Assembly: GCA_035610365.1 (NCBI GenBank)
Contig: CM069435.1
Span: 66,461,389 to 66,525,388 of the forward strand
DNA length: 64,000 bases
Origin: Aquatica leii
Lineage: Eukaryota; Arthropoda; Insecta; Coleoptera; Lampyridae
Direction of reading: 5' to 3'
The notes beneath the pieces are model-generated. The model saw only the letters and a list, made by a program, of their open reading frames with translations, searched no databases and was not told the origin of the DNA. The first letter of the stretch is position 1. Each line of letters begins with the position of its first letter. Both the position numbers and the translations under genes were made by a program. Shown piece after piece: positions 13,453 through 23,999 of this stretch.

Positions 13453-13959
13453 ATTTTACAAATAGTGCAGCTATAAATTGTAAGTGCAAAACAATAAGTA
13501 AAATGTGAAACTAAAAACAAAGTGAAGTGCACTACAGACGATGCTATTCGCATAATAGTTTTATTAACTTTTATAACTTTTTAGAAATTATTTTTTTATA
13601 TTATCACTAATGATTCTTAAACCACTAACACATTAATATTATCGAAATGTATCTTAATTAAATATTATGTTACCTATTTTAACAAGACTTTTCTGTTAAT
13701 TTTGCAACATTTTTTTTGATATAAGATATTATTGTTTTAATATAGAATTATCATTTTTATATTTAATTAGTTTTGCTGAAGTTGTAACATGTAACTCAAA
13801 TTTAAGCGGATTACAAAGTTTAAGAGTATGTGTTTTACTTTCCGAAGAAGGGTGGTGTAAAAGAAAAAAAAACTTTGGAAAATGTAATTGCATTTGATCT
13901 CGTAAAAATGCATAGATGCAATCACGGTTGACCAAACAGCTTTGAGCAATAGTGACAAG

Positions 13960-14229
13960 TTAGTAATGTTGGCAATTTTAGTTTAACTTTAAAATCATAA
14001 TTGAAATTAGTTTGATCGTTCAACAAATAAATAAACTCTAGTAACTTAAAAAGTAGATTGTACTGAATTTGAATTATCAATGTATTTTGAACTATTTTTT
14101 AAATATCTAAAATGTTCATTAAGTCTAGTTTGAAAAGATCTTAGTGTCATACCAATATAAAATTTTTTACAAGAACAAATTAATTTGTAAACTCCACTTT
14201 TATTTAAATTATTATTATTAATATTATTA
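13960..14229 (-). pseudogene. Penelope-like element, GIY-YIG end (left arm, distal part)
   Basis: The minus-strand frame 14046-14282 reads SGVYKLICSCKKFYIGMTLR followed by SFQTRLNEHFRYLK. This is the GIY-YIG endonuclease of a PLE (GVYKxxCxCxxxYIGxTxRxFxxRxxEH). The frame is cut at 14229 by the LINE inserted at 14230-15075 and resumes at 15090. Sequence 13970-14040 is homologous in inverted orientation to about 15960-16040 of the right arm. Confidence 0.75.
14216..14229. repeat. 14-bp target-site duplication, left copy
   Basis: TATTAATATTATTA occurs here and again at 15076-15089, exactly bordering the inserted LINE. Confidence 0.8.
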
Positions 14230-15075
14230 GAGGTAGAGGGGTTACAGGAAAAATACTGGAGATGGGTTTTAGGACTGGACAAAGATAAACCGGGCTATAC
14301 TGTGAGAGAGGAGGTACAGATAGAAAAAATAAGAGTAAAGACAGGGAAAAGAGCAATAACATACGAGGAAGAACTGAGGGAACAAACAGATTGCAAAATA
14401 CTGCAAGAATGTTGGAAAGAGATAAAGGGAGGGAAAGTGAAGTACGGGCAGGAGGGCAGAGAAGAGTTTTACAAAAGAAATGGGTATGCGAGAGAAGAAG
14501 TGGAGAGATTAAGAGAAGAGGGAGCAGGGGTAAGGGAAGAAATAATAAGGAGAGATAAAGACATAGAAAAACAAGAAAGATGGACAAAGATAAAAGAGGG
14601 CAGTAATAGCAATAGGAATTATAAAGATATCAAGGGTGAAGGAGTGCCGAAATATTTAAAAGATAAAGAGAATAAAAGCAACAAAAAGAAAAAAATGATA
14701 GGAAGGTTCAGATGTGGCAACGAGGAGTTAGAGAACAAATATTGGAAAGAAGAAACAGAAAAGATGTGCAGGCTATGTGGAGAAGAAACGGAGGACCTTA
14801 ACCACATGAGACAGAAATGCAGGGAACTAAGAGAAGAAGTGATGAAAATAGAGGAAATCTTAGATGAAAACGGAAAAGGAGCGGAGTGGATGGAAGAAAT
14901 ATGGAGAAAGAGGAAAAAGTTAAGGGGAGAGGAGGGATAAAAAAAATGTATTTAAAAAAAAATATAAATAAATAAATAAATAGACTGTAATGTAAATGTA
15001 AATATAGAATGTAGGGTGTGAATGTAGCACGAACTAATTTGTAAGCCAAAGGCAACAAATAAAGTTAAACTTATA
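14230..15075 (+). mobile_element. 5'-truncated non-LTR retrotransposon (LINE) insertion
   Basis: One uninterrupted frame runs from the very first inserted base (14230) to the stop at 14938-14940, about 236 codons. It encodes the C-terminal part of a LINE ORF2. Near the start GYTVREE and RVKTGKRA match the post-RT region of a LINE group common in insects. Near the end RFRCGNEELENKYW and a CxxC..H..C finger (CRLCGEETEDLNHMRQKC) form its C-terminal zinc knuckle. The DNA is strikingly purine rich and less AT-rich than its surroundings. The 3' tail holds AATAAATAAATAAATAG and ends GGCAACAAATAAAG. The 14-bp duplications on both sides and the intact frame indicate a fairly recent, target-primed insertion. 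No RT core is present because of 5' truncation. Confidence 0.85.
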
Positions 15076-15089
15076 TATTAATATTATTA
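15076..15089. repeat. 14-bp target-site duplication, right copy
   Basis: Identical to 14216-14229. The next base differs (A versus G), so the duplication ends here. Confidence 0.8.
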
Positions 15090-15567
15090 AAAATATTACA
15101 AGAAAAAAGATTCCGAAGAGATATTTTATTAGAAAAAGAAACCTTGAAATCGTTACCTTTACTTAATTTCTTAAAAAAATTAAGAAAATCTGGTATAAAA
15201 AAATCAAGAAAAAATTTGTTAGTAGAATTTGTTGAAATTGGTATTAATTTAGTGTAAGATTTAATACAACGTGTATATAAGTGTTTGTGATAAACATTGT
15301 AAATAATATCTAAAGGAAAATTATTAGTACAAGCTAAATATAAAATAATATCTAATTCATTTTTATAATTTTTAATTGATAAAGGAATAGTAAAAAGTCT
15401 ATTGAAAAAATAATGAAATGAAGCCAGTTTATAAGAAATATGATGATCTAATTCAAACGGTATTAAAAAGTTTATTTATTTTATTAAAAGTTGTAGGTTT
15501 TTTATAAATTTCAAATTTGAAAGTGTTATTATTTAAAGAAATAATTAAATCAAGAAAAAGCAACTAA
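15090..15567 (-). pseudogene. Penelope-like element, RT C-terminal part (left arm, proximal part)
   Basis: The minus strand reads, in broken frames, LLFLDLIISLNNNTFKFEIY (about 15480-15550), then HHISYKLASFHYFFNRL (about 15400-15450) and IPDFLNFFKKLSKGNDFKV (about 15150-15200). These are the PLE blocks after the YVDD box, in the correct order towards the endonuclease at 14.05-14.28 kb. The same family appears at 63.2-64 kb. It is inactive. Confidence 0.7.
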
Positions 15568-16040
15568 TTATTTTCTCTTTATACCAGATTTCCTTAATTT
15601 TTTTAAGAAATTAAGTGAAGGTAACTATTTCAAGATTTCTTTTTCTAATGAAATATTTAAAATCTTTTTTCTTAAAATATTTTTAATAATAATAATAATT
15701 TAAATAAAAGTGAAGTTTGCAAATTAATTTGTTCTTGTAAAAAATTTTATATTGCTATGACACAAAGATCTTTTTAAAATATTTAAATTTAAATATTTAA
15801 GAAATAGTTCAAAATACAATCATAATAATCTAAATTCAGTAAAATCTACATTTGCACAACATGTTTTGGATAATCGCCATACTCTTTTTTCTTAAAAATT
15901 ATGTAACATCAAAAAAAAAACAAATTCTTGAGTTGCTAGAGTTGATTTATACTCAAATATTTTTTGTTGAACAATAAACACCAATTTCAATTATGATTTT
16001 AAAATTACGAATTTATTATTGGTGGACTAGTAATATGAAT
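15567..16040 (+). pseudogene. Penelope-like element, right arm of second inverted pair
   Basis: The plus strand starts with IPDFLNFFKKLSEGNYFKI at about 15583 and continues through a diverged GIY-YIG stretch (about 15715-15770, C.CKKFYI). It mirrors 15200-15090 and then 14215-13970 of the left arm. It lacks the LINE: the matching position near 15685-15710 reads simply as an A/T trinucleotide run. Stops make it inactive. Confidence 0.7.
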
Positions 16041-16149
16041 AAATTAAAAATTTTTAACCACTGGTTAATAACAAAATATTATTTAGCTGTGTTTACAAAA
16101 GTACAACTTTACAACATACTATTATACGTAATAATGAAAGCCTATACAA

Positions 16150-18470
16150 CTAGTAGTGGAAAAAATTAGTTATAAATCTTCTAAAATAACTTGCAAACCC
16201 AACGAACTTGTGAATATCAGAAATGTTTTTTGGTGTATGATGACTTGTTATGCATTCAATGCTTGCTGGACAAGGGGTTACGCTAAATTTACTTACACAA
16301 TAGCCTAAATAAATTGTTTTATAATTTAAAAATTTGCAAATGCCTAAACGCAAGACAAGTTCATGTCTAGCAGCGAAATCAAAAACAAATGTTAAAATTT
16401 CGAAGTGTTCTTCAAGTGTCTACCTTGCAATTAATACATTATCGATACACAAAAGTATCTTATTTTCCTTAATTACACTTAAAAATCTTAATAAATCTTT
16501 GAAAAACGCAAGGTGCATTGGTAAGACCAAATAAACACTTTAAATATTCTTCTTGCTTTAAAGGAGTCACAAAGGACGTGTATTTAAATGAATCTTCTGC
16601 CATTCTAACGTGATGAAACTCATTTTTTAAGTCAAGAGATGTAAAATATTTTTTGTTTTGTAATAAATTTAAATGATCGTTTATAACTGGCACTGAATAA
16701 TTTTTTTTTACAGTAATGGAAGTTAAGACACGGTAGTCTACACATAAACGTACTTAATTATTTTTCTTGCGTACTAATACAATGGGGCTATTATAGGGAA
16801 AAGTGCTTAGTCTGATAACGTTTTTGGTTAATAATTTATTTAAAATAGTTTTTAATTTTTTTTTAGAAAATGATAAGCGTCGACGTCTAAACAAAATCAG
16901 TTTCACTTTCTTTAAAAGTATTGACATCTCAAAATTATTCAATGCATTACTTTCATCAAAATTCCTAACATAACAACTATAAAATTCTTCAGTTTTATGT
17001 TTGTGATATAAATATAATTTTGGGTTTATGTTTAATTATGTTTGATTTGTTAAATCTAATTTTATACTTACAATTTAATTTGAAAAGTCACTAAAATTTG
17101 AAATGAAGTTTCTATCCAGTAAACAATGAAATGTCATAATATTCTCAGGTACTACATAACATTTTATGTCAATATCAAAGTTGAAAACACTAACTTTAGT
17201 TTCAAAACTTCCTAATATAACTAATTTAGAACCGTTAATATCGGTGTAACCGCTATCACCATTAATTTTTTTAAAGGTTAGAATCTACATAGGTATTTTT
17301 TAATAAAATAGCGCTACCTGAATACAACATTGCTTTTAAATTCTATGTACAACCAATCATAAATATTACTCTTAAAAGTAAGGGGGATTACATATGGTAT
17401 CTTACCAACCTCGGGTTAAATGACATTTGTGGTGCTATGGACAAGAAAATCTTTGTCGGGGCAGTCTCTTAACTAGTGGTCCGTCTTGCCACATCGAAAA
17501 CGACTTTCCTTTTTTCTCTTTAGTTGTCTACCTTCTGTTTTATGGTTACTACAACTAAAACATTTTTGAACTTGTTGAGTTTGTACTTGACTATTACTGG
17601 ATGCGCTCTGACATGGATTTGGAATGTTCTACTGTGACCTGCAGTCGCATGACTGTTTTGGTCACTGCTGATAACACTCAACATTACTTGTAACAGTCTT
17701 TTTTTAGATTAAAAGCATTGCACTACTGGGTTGTCAACGCCATCAATAAGGTAGTCGACTATGTCTTGCTCACAAACAGCATCTCGATTACATAACATAA
17801 TTTTATTACGCTAATATTTTGCAAAACTTTCATTTTTTTCCATCTTCTGGCTTCGAATTGCTTCATTAAACAAACTTTGTCTAATCGATCTAACAGCATG
17901 GCGTCTAATGCATTCTTTAAAACTCTCCATGTCATCGCTAAGTGCTCTGCCTTCGAATAATACCATTTTAAAGCAACATCCTTAAACTTTAATACTGTAA
18001 TCATGTGCATTCTGGCATCTTTTATCGCATATAATTCTTGTACTTTATTAACTCGCAATATTCATGATTCTGCATTAGTATCATTTGCTGTTGCCACTAA
18101 AATCAGGTATTAACATGCATGCTTCTTTGTTCCAAATCGTATTAACACTGTCGGTAACAACATTTTCTAGTTTTTAATTATCATTAAATGAAATAATTGT
18201 TCTTACAGTAGTTTGAATAATGTCCTTAGCACTTATCTGCAAAACTTCGGTTAGGGTTTGCATTTCTTCATTTGAATAGTTCGCAATTTTCTTAAATTCT
18301 TAAAACGTGGTTGATAATAATATTTCGTCAATCACCAATTTAATTTTGTCATTTGTATACAATTTCTGAATCTGTACAAAGCGCCTTGATTTTAAAAACA
18401 TATTTGTATTAAAACATTTACCAACTTGTACAAAATGCTAAAAACACTAAAGAATAAGCGGCTAAGATCA
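16150..18470 (-). pseudogene. Ty3/gypsy retrotransposon gag-pro-RT, decayed
   Basis: Minus-strand order is gag, zinc knuckles, protease, RT. 17759-18058 encodes a gag segment (VALKWYYSKAEHLAMTW, KQFEARRWKK). About 17490-17590 reads CFSCSNHKTEG and RCGKTDH..RDCP, two CCHC-type knuckles. About 17298-17337 reads AMLYSGSAILLKN, the aspartic protease site with the expected D of DSG replaced by Y. 16754-16942 gives the RT start (PYNSPIVLVRKKN). 16469-16693 gives YFTSLDLKNEFHHV and FGLTNAPCVFQRF, the RT core. 16150-16353 gives YLGYCVSKF and HKFVGFASYFRRF, the RT-RNase H connection. RNase H and integrase are missing where the PLE pair begins. Frames are broken at several points. Confidence 0.8.
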
Positions 18471-19534
18471 AAAGTTGAAAATAATAATTGAAAATAAAAA
18501 ATTAATCAATTAATCAAAAAATTACAATTTCTAAAACAATAATTTGACTACTGTATTGGGATATTATTTTTTATGCAAAACTCGATTTACAAAATGCGGA
18601 TTTAACAAAAAAAACAATAAAATTGTTCTGCAATTCTCAAAATCATAACAAAAAGTATAAAACAACAAATTAATTTTATTAGATTTAACATTTACAGCGA
18701 TTTATCTTTTTATTAATAATATTGTATTTTATAATCATTTTTTAAATTTTATAGTAGTAAATATATAAAAAGAACGTAGCGAAAAATGTATTTATTGAAA
18801 AAATCCAAAAAAATTTGTACTGTTGATGCACAACACGTCAATAATATAGTAATAATAAACATATTCTTATTAAACTAAAATGTTAAAGAAACAATATGTA
18901 AGTATTAAACTGTTTCGTTGCTATGTTATTTTGTAGCAATAAATTGTTACACAATAAATTCTGAGATGTGATTTGTTGCGCGATAAATTTTCAAATATCT
19001 AACAAGTTTGTAAAAGCGACTATCCATTAATTATTTAATTATCAAAACAGATTGTCTTAGTTTTATTTCGGTATAATAATTTCTATGTTTTTGTCAATGT
19101 ACAAAACTATATTTAATAAAAGACAAACACGTTTTCTGTGTAACAAATTATAAAAATACTCAAAATCATAAAAATTTAATATTGGTAATAAACGACTAAA
19201 TTAAAACAATTATAATTTTTATGAAACGCATAAACAGTAATGTGAGTGTAATATGGTTCCAGTTTTGTAATAGAAATATCAATGAACATTTTAATTTTTA
19301 TGTATTTAATGGTAGGTACCTAATATAACCCAAGATGTTTAAATTTAATATGCACAAAGAAATTATAAAAAATAATCAATAATTAATTTTTTATAAAATT
19401 TACTCAAATTGACAGTAACTTTAAAATATAAAATAATGTAACGTTTTTTGATTATTTGCATGTATGTACATACAAGTAATGTTTTGTTTTTATTGTAGTG
19501 AAAATATGTTTTAGTAAACCAAAAGTTACATACC
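18470..19534. other. AT-rich stretch without recognisable gene
   Basis: No coding segment or element end could be supported here. Confidence 0.4.
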
Positions 19535-19674
19535 GGTTTATTTTTGTGCTTTACTTTTGCAGATTTTTTATGTTGTATTTTGAACCTGGTTGATTCTGAT
19601 TTAATTATTCTGGATAAAGGTGCCAATTTCTGCCCAGATTTGCAACGTCGGTTGATGGAAGAACTGATATTCAT
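19534..19674 (-). CDS. possible host exon, basic protein segment (unrecognised)
   Basis: A 141-base minus-strand segment, 47 codons, bounded by an AG acceptor (ttaacttccag) and a GTATGT donor, in frame from ATG to the donor. The peptide (start MNISSSINRRCKSGQKL, end KSAKVKHKNKP) is Ser/Lys/Arg rich with no domain I recognise. Codon content is clearly less A/T-biased than the flanks, which favours real coding sequence. It could be a first coding exon or an internal phase-0 exon. It does not join directly in phase to 24820-25016 (that join creates TGA), so another exon would have to lie between them or they belong to different genes. Confidence 0.35.
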
Positions 19675-20179
19675 CTGGAAGTTAAAAACAATGTTTTGAT
19701 TTTGATTTAAAAAAAATTGTTATTGTTTTTACCATAAATTTTGTATATTTAGTTATTATTACGAATACTATACAATGATACTGCAAAAATGTAAAACGCA
19801 AATGCAAAAGTAAAACACAATTTTTTATTAATTAGTTATTATTTGTGTTTAGTGTAATATTTTTATTGTAAATTATGTATGTTTATTGAATACCTTAGAT
19901 ATTAGATTATAAGGTTTACATTTTTTATTTGGAATAAGTATTATTATTAACAAAAAATTATATATCCAAAATTATTATATAAAATACTAAACTATTTTAA
20001 AATTTGCATCGTTTTTGAGAAAACGTTTGTGGCATCTACTCAAATAACAAAACTTATCTTAATTTTCTATAAACCTGATTAAACCAAATAAAATTGTGCA
20101 AATGAATACAAGATAAAAACAATATTTATTTAGTTCATTTAATATTTAAATTTGATTAACTTGTTAATTGCATATTATG

Positions 20180-20840
20180 AAATTAATGTTATTATTATGT
20201 TTACTGTTTTTAGAAAAAAAATATGTGGAAGAGAAACACAGAATAGATAAACAACCAGTTTTACATGTAAAATTAATTATTAATTCTAACACAAACGATT
20301 TACTTACAGATTGGTACACTAAACTAATGACGTCTAATAGAACTATTAATGACCGATCTAACATTATTAACACCAAAAGATTGATATTATGAAATAAACA
20401 AAAAAAAATTCAATTTAGTTGTGTGCAATTTCACACTAAAAATCTAAATATTCTAAAAACGATAATTTAAAACAATAATTAATCTTAAATTAACATACCA
20501 AATCAACATAATGTTATTTCTAAATCATTGTTTAAATTATAATAAATGTTCCGTAGACCAAACTAAACAAAAAACCATTAACCGGTTACAGAATTATAAA
20601 TACCATTGTGCTAATAAAAAAATAAATCAGCATTAGCGTTACACTATGTTGAAACAAAGCATAACTTTAGTTTCAACATCTTTTTAATATTGGATCAAAT
20701 TAAAAGATTGATAGGAAAAACAATATTCATTACAAAATATAATAACGTAAATTTTAATAGTAGCGCACAGAATTTAAGCGCAATTTTTAAAAATTATAAT
20801 TTAAAGCAAGAGTTTTACAGTTATGCTCATAACAATTTTA
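20180..20840 (+). pseudogene. Penelope-like element, post-RT relic
   Basis: The frame 20168-20392 contains VLHVKLIINSNTNDLLTDWY followed by TKLMTSNRTIN, resembling the PLE block ending 'TDWYRKPT.SGR.LN'. Next comes QFHTKNLNILKTII (about 20430-20475). About 20630-20830 reads ALHYVETKHNFSFN and ILDQIKRLIGKTIF, the PLE C-terminal HxxxxxHxFxF..ilDxexxxxkR block after the endonuclease. The GIY-YIG core between these pieces is not recognisable. A different PLE lineage from those at 3-6 kb and 41.6-45 kb. Confidence 0.5.
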
Positions 20841-22218
20841 TAAATGTTATCACCTTGATTTAAAAAAAAATTAAAAAATATTCTTGCTTTTACGTTTGTT
20901 ATTTTTGCTAGTATTACTATTTTTTGATATGTTAATTTATTCAAATGTTAATTATTGTTTTGACGGTCTTCAAGTGTAGCCCCGGACACTTACCACTGGC
21001 ATCGGTCATCTATTTTATTAAAGACGTACGTTTACAAGGTTTTACAAATTTTTAAAGTAAACTGATTCTCACGCATCTATTTTTTGCATAATTATTTGAG
21101 CTTTAAATGCTATAAAAAATTAAATAAAAACAAATCTGGTGTATATGCATTCTGTAGAAAAATGTCTATTTTATTTTTAAAAATTAAAAGTTAACATGGG
21201 GTCAAAAAATTAGCATTTAAATCTTTATGAACACCTTTAAAAAAATGCACTGTATTTATGTATAAAAGTATTTTAGGAACATACTAATTTTATTTTACTT
21301 TATTTAACCAGTATTATTTAAGTAAAAACTTGGTCAAACAAAAATTATTGTATGTATCACGCACCTAATGTCTAAAACATCAGCATCGGATCTTTTATAA
21401 TTATGGTTGTAGTATACTCAAATTCAAAAGGTAATTGTTTTGTGCATATTCAAAGCATAAAATGTATGGTTTAGTTCATGCTGCATGCATATACTAATAA
21501 GTTTTTAATGCATACTTTGTTATCATATATATATATATATCTATATATAAATATAGGAACTGCTACGGTGCACTATTAATTATAATATTTTAAAAAAATG
21601 TACCATTAACAACTACAATCTATTTAAAAAAAAACTAGTTTTGTGGTGGTTATTGAAAAAAAATTTTATGACCACGACACAACCCGCAAGAAACCATACT
21701 TCAATCAAGTAATAATAAGTAATATTAGTAGTTTTAAATATAATACTTGAATAAAACACAAAATTTTCAAATTACAATTTATTTAGTTTAATAGCCAAAA
21801 GTATTCAGTATTCCACATTTGTAAAAAATATTTTGTCGTAAAAAATTTAAGTGAAAACAATAAATTTAAAAAACCTTTTTATTTCAGACACAAAGTGGGA
21901 AATATTAACAACGTAAGTAGCAGTGTACATAAAATATGATTATGCTTATAAAATATGAATTATTGCAATAAAACAATTAATAAAAAAGAAAAAATAAGTT
22001 TTAACACAATTAAATATTTATAAAATGTAATAACAAAATCAAGTGCAGTTTTCAGGAACTATACCAAAATCATAAATGAAGACTATTAAAAGTCTTTATA
22101 AAAATGTTTGATTAAAATTTGAATTTTGATATAAGTAAAACAAACTTACATAAGTATTTTGTTGTTTTCTAATTTTTTAATTTAATTAAAATTTTTAGGT
22201 TTTGAGACTTTTAGTTTG
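20840..22218. other. AT-rich stretch with a short (TA)n run
   Basis: Contains a TA dinucleotide run near 21525-21550. Otherwise no gene or element was recognised. Confidence 0.4.
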
Positions 22219-22350
22219 TATTATATTATTTATTTTTATTTTTATATAGATTCACTAAACCTTCCCCTTTATATTTAAATAAATATAAATATAAATATAA
22301 AAGGGAAGGTTTAGTGAATCTATATAAAAATAAAAATAAATAATATAATA
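22219..22350. repeat. near-perfect hairpin, 59-bp arms
   Basis: 22219-22277 and 22292-22350 are reverse complements over 59 bases with one mismatch (22267 against 22302), separated by a 14-base loop. The arms include TTCACTAAACCTTCCC, so this is not just an AT run. No coding content. Could be a foldback/MITE-type element or a palindromic duplication. Confidence 0.9.
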
Positions 22351-23130
22351 TAATTAACCCCTTTTTGAGCAATTATAGAATAAATGGAAAAAATAAACTT
22401 TTTTAGTTTGTATGCGATTCTTACCTTAAAAGTAGTCAATATTTTAATGATTAAATTATTTATATTTACTTAAATTAATTTTTGTTTGTCATTTTAAAAA
22501 TGTTTAATTATTAAATAATAATAAAATATTTTTTTAAAACGCGTTTTGCCTTTTTCACGTTTTATTAACAATGTTAATTTTTTGCATTACGTTTATCTAT
22601 TTTTAACATACATTACTAAAATTGTAAACAAATTTAACTCATGTTTTATTATTATTTTGACTTATATTGATTATTAAAATACAATTAATTTATGCAGATG
22701 ATTTGCTGTTCTTAAAAATAGTACTGGGTGGCCAGATAAGAATGCAAAATGCTGTATCTCGGAAACTGTTCGTTGCAGAGACTTGCGGTCAAAAATGATG
22801 TAAATAAAGTGGAAAAAAAATTATTTTTAGGTTTTTAAGATGGATGCCAAAAAGCGCAATCGCTATCTTAAGCTTTTCAAGTTATTTTTTATTAAAATTG
22901 TTTTGTTTTTTGTTTTGTCTTTTTTTAAGAATCAATGATGAAGTTTCATAATTTTTAATTTTTTAATAGTATTATTTTTAGTTCAAAAAGTTAAAAAAAA
23001 GCTGTATGTATAATCAATGCATATAATATGCAAGGCAGAATATGTAGATAATAAATATTAAAATTATGCTTATAGATGCAGTGTAATTAGTGTTTGTTAC
23101 AGACACAAGTAAAGTCTTAAAACTATTAAG

Positions 23131-23421
23131 ATGTCTTCTACAAATGATGAAGATGTTGATATGATTGCGGTATACTTGGAATGTCTTCAAAATGCGGCTT
23201 TGGCTCAGTATACAGAGATCGATATTTAAATTGGCGTTTATGCAATACGAGAATTTTTGGCGTTTATTGCGAAATTTGCGTAATACTGGCAGCTTTCGAT
23301 CTAAGTTGCGAAGACATTCGGCTAGAACAATGGAAGACAATCTCCACGTTAGGATGAGAGCAATGTCTCTTGCGTTGAGTATATCACTTACTACTATTCT
23401 AAACATTTTAGAGGATCAAAG
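23131..23421 (+). pseudogene. mariner-like transposase, exon 1 (HTH domain)
   Basis: From ATG at 23131 the first frame reads MSSTNDEDVDMIAVYLECLQ. After a frameshift the frame 23165-23421 reads LRNLRNTGSFRSKLRRHS and AMSLALSISLTTILNILEDQ. This matches the N-terminal helix-turn-helix region of insect mariner-like transposases (rLr.tGSf......R.RtV..... ... S..tV.riL.eq). The exon ends CAAAG before GTAAAC at 23422. Joined to 23700 it gives ILEDQ-RLHLYYM, exactly the expected family sequence, so the splice site is well placed. Confidence 0.65.
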
Positions 23422-23699
23422 GTAAACTTTTATGTTACTGAAAATACTGCTTTACTTGTAGATAACTTCTGAATGTTTATTGTAGTTGTCGTAAATCTTG
23501 CATAACTTCTCGTTGGGAATAAATTCACAGTGTTTGTTTTTTAACGTTTTAGCAACATTTTTGTGAACTTAACCTGTTTAACACTGATGAACAAGTTCAC
23601 AAAAATTTTGCTAATAAAACGTTAGAAAACAAACACTATTCCTAACGAGAAGTTATACTTTGCTTGTTTCACAATGTGTTCATTATTTCAAATTACTAG
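23422..23699 (+). other. intron in mariner-like transposase
   Basis: 278 bases from GTAAAC to TTACTAG. Removal restores the codon AG|A (Arg) and a continuous transposase reading across the junction. It contains the hairpin element at 23505-23653. The related copy on the minus strand at 49.7-49.93 kb retains the same intervening sequence, so the intron is older than the split between the two copies. Confidence 0.65.
23505..23653. mobile_element. short hairpin MITE-like element inside transposase intron
   Basis: About 149 bases with terminal inverted repeats of roughly 65 bases (left ACTTCTCGTTGGGAAT, right ATTCCTAACGAGAAGT), flanked by TA at 23503-23504 and 23654-23655. The inner arms share ACGTTTTA.. 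and TTTTTGTGAACTT. No coding content. The TA flanks suggest Tc1/mariner-type mobilisation. Confidence 0.65.
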
Positions 23700-23860
23700 A
23701 CTGCATCTATATTATATGGTTTTACATGAAGCCTTAAATGACGAAGACTTTAACAGACGGATAGATTGTCATTGAATGTTGGGCATTATTAAGGAAAATA
23801 GAGAACTACCCCACACTATTTCATTTTAATATATACGTCAAAAAGGGTTAAACAAAAATT
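23700..23860 (+). pseudogene. mariner-like transposase, exon 2 (start of DDE domain)
   Basis: Reads LHLYYMVLHEALNDEDFNRR, a stop in place of a Cys/Trp codon after IDCH, then MLGIIKENRELPHTISF. This matches the family block leading to the first catalytic Asp (HPYH.q.vqaL...D...R..fc.W). The frame stops before the first catalytic Asp, where an internal deletion joins it to the right terminal repeat. Confidence 0.65.
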
Positions 23861-23999
23861 ACTAAAATAAAGCTTATCATTTTTAAAGTTTTAGATAGCG
23901 TTTACGCTCTTTGGCGACCATCTTGGAAACTAGAAATTAATTTTTAGAATTTTTTTTAGCTGAGATACATTATTTTGCATTCTTATATGGCCATTCAGT

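Larger units (their letters stand above)
22724..23998 (+). mobile_element. mariner/IS630-like element with long terminal inverted repeats
   Basis: The left end CTGGGTGGCCAGATAAGAAT (22724 on) matches the reverse complement of the right end, CTGAATGGCCATATAAGAAT (23998 back). The match continues with gaps for roughly 150 bases, including GATGG.[CT]GCCAAA. TA precedes the left end (22722-22723); the right flank reads TT, so the target duplication is imperfect. Inside lies a two-exon transposase remnant. The element is about 1.27 kb and lacks most of the DDE domain, so it is a non-autonomous deletion derivative. A longer relative lies at 48.77-50.58 kb on the other strand. Confidence 0.75.

Noticed and set aside
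14204-14807. Minus-strand Leu/Ser/Pro-rich frames
   Set aside because: Antisense of the purine-rich LINE ORF at 14230-14940.
20168-20392. 74-codon frame considered as a secreted peptide because of its hydrophobic start
   Set aside because: Its C-terminal half and the following DNA match a PLE post-RT region.
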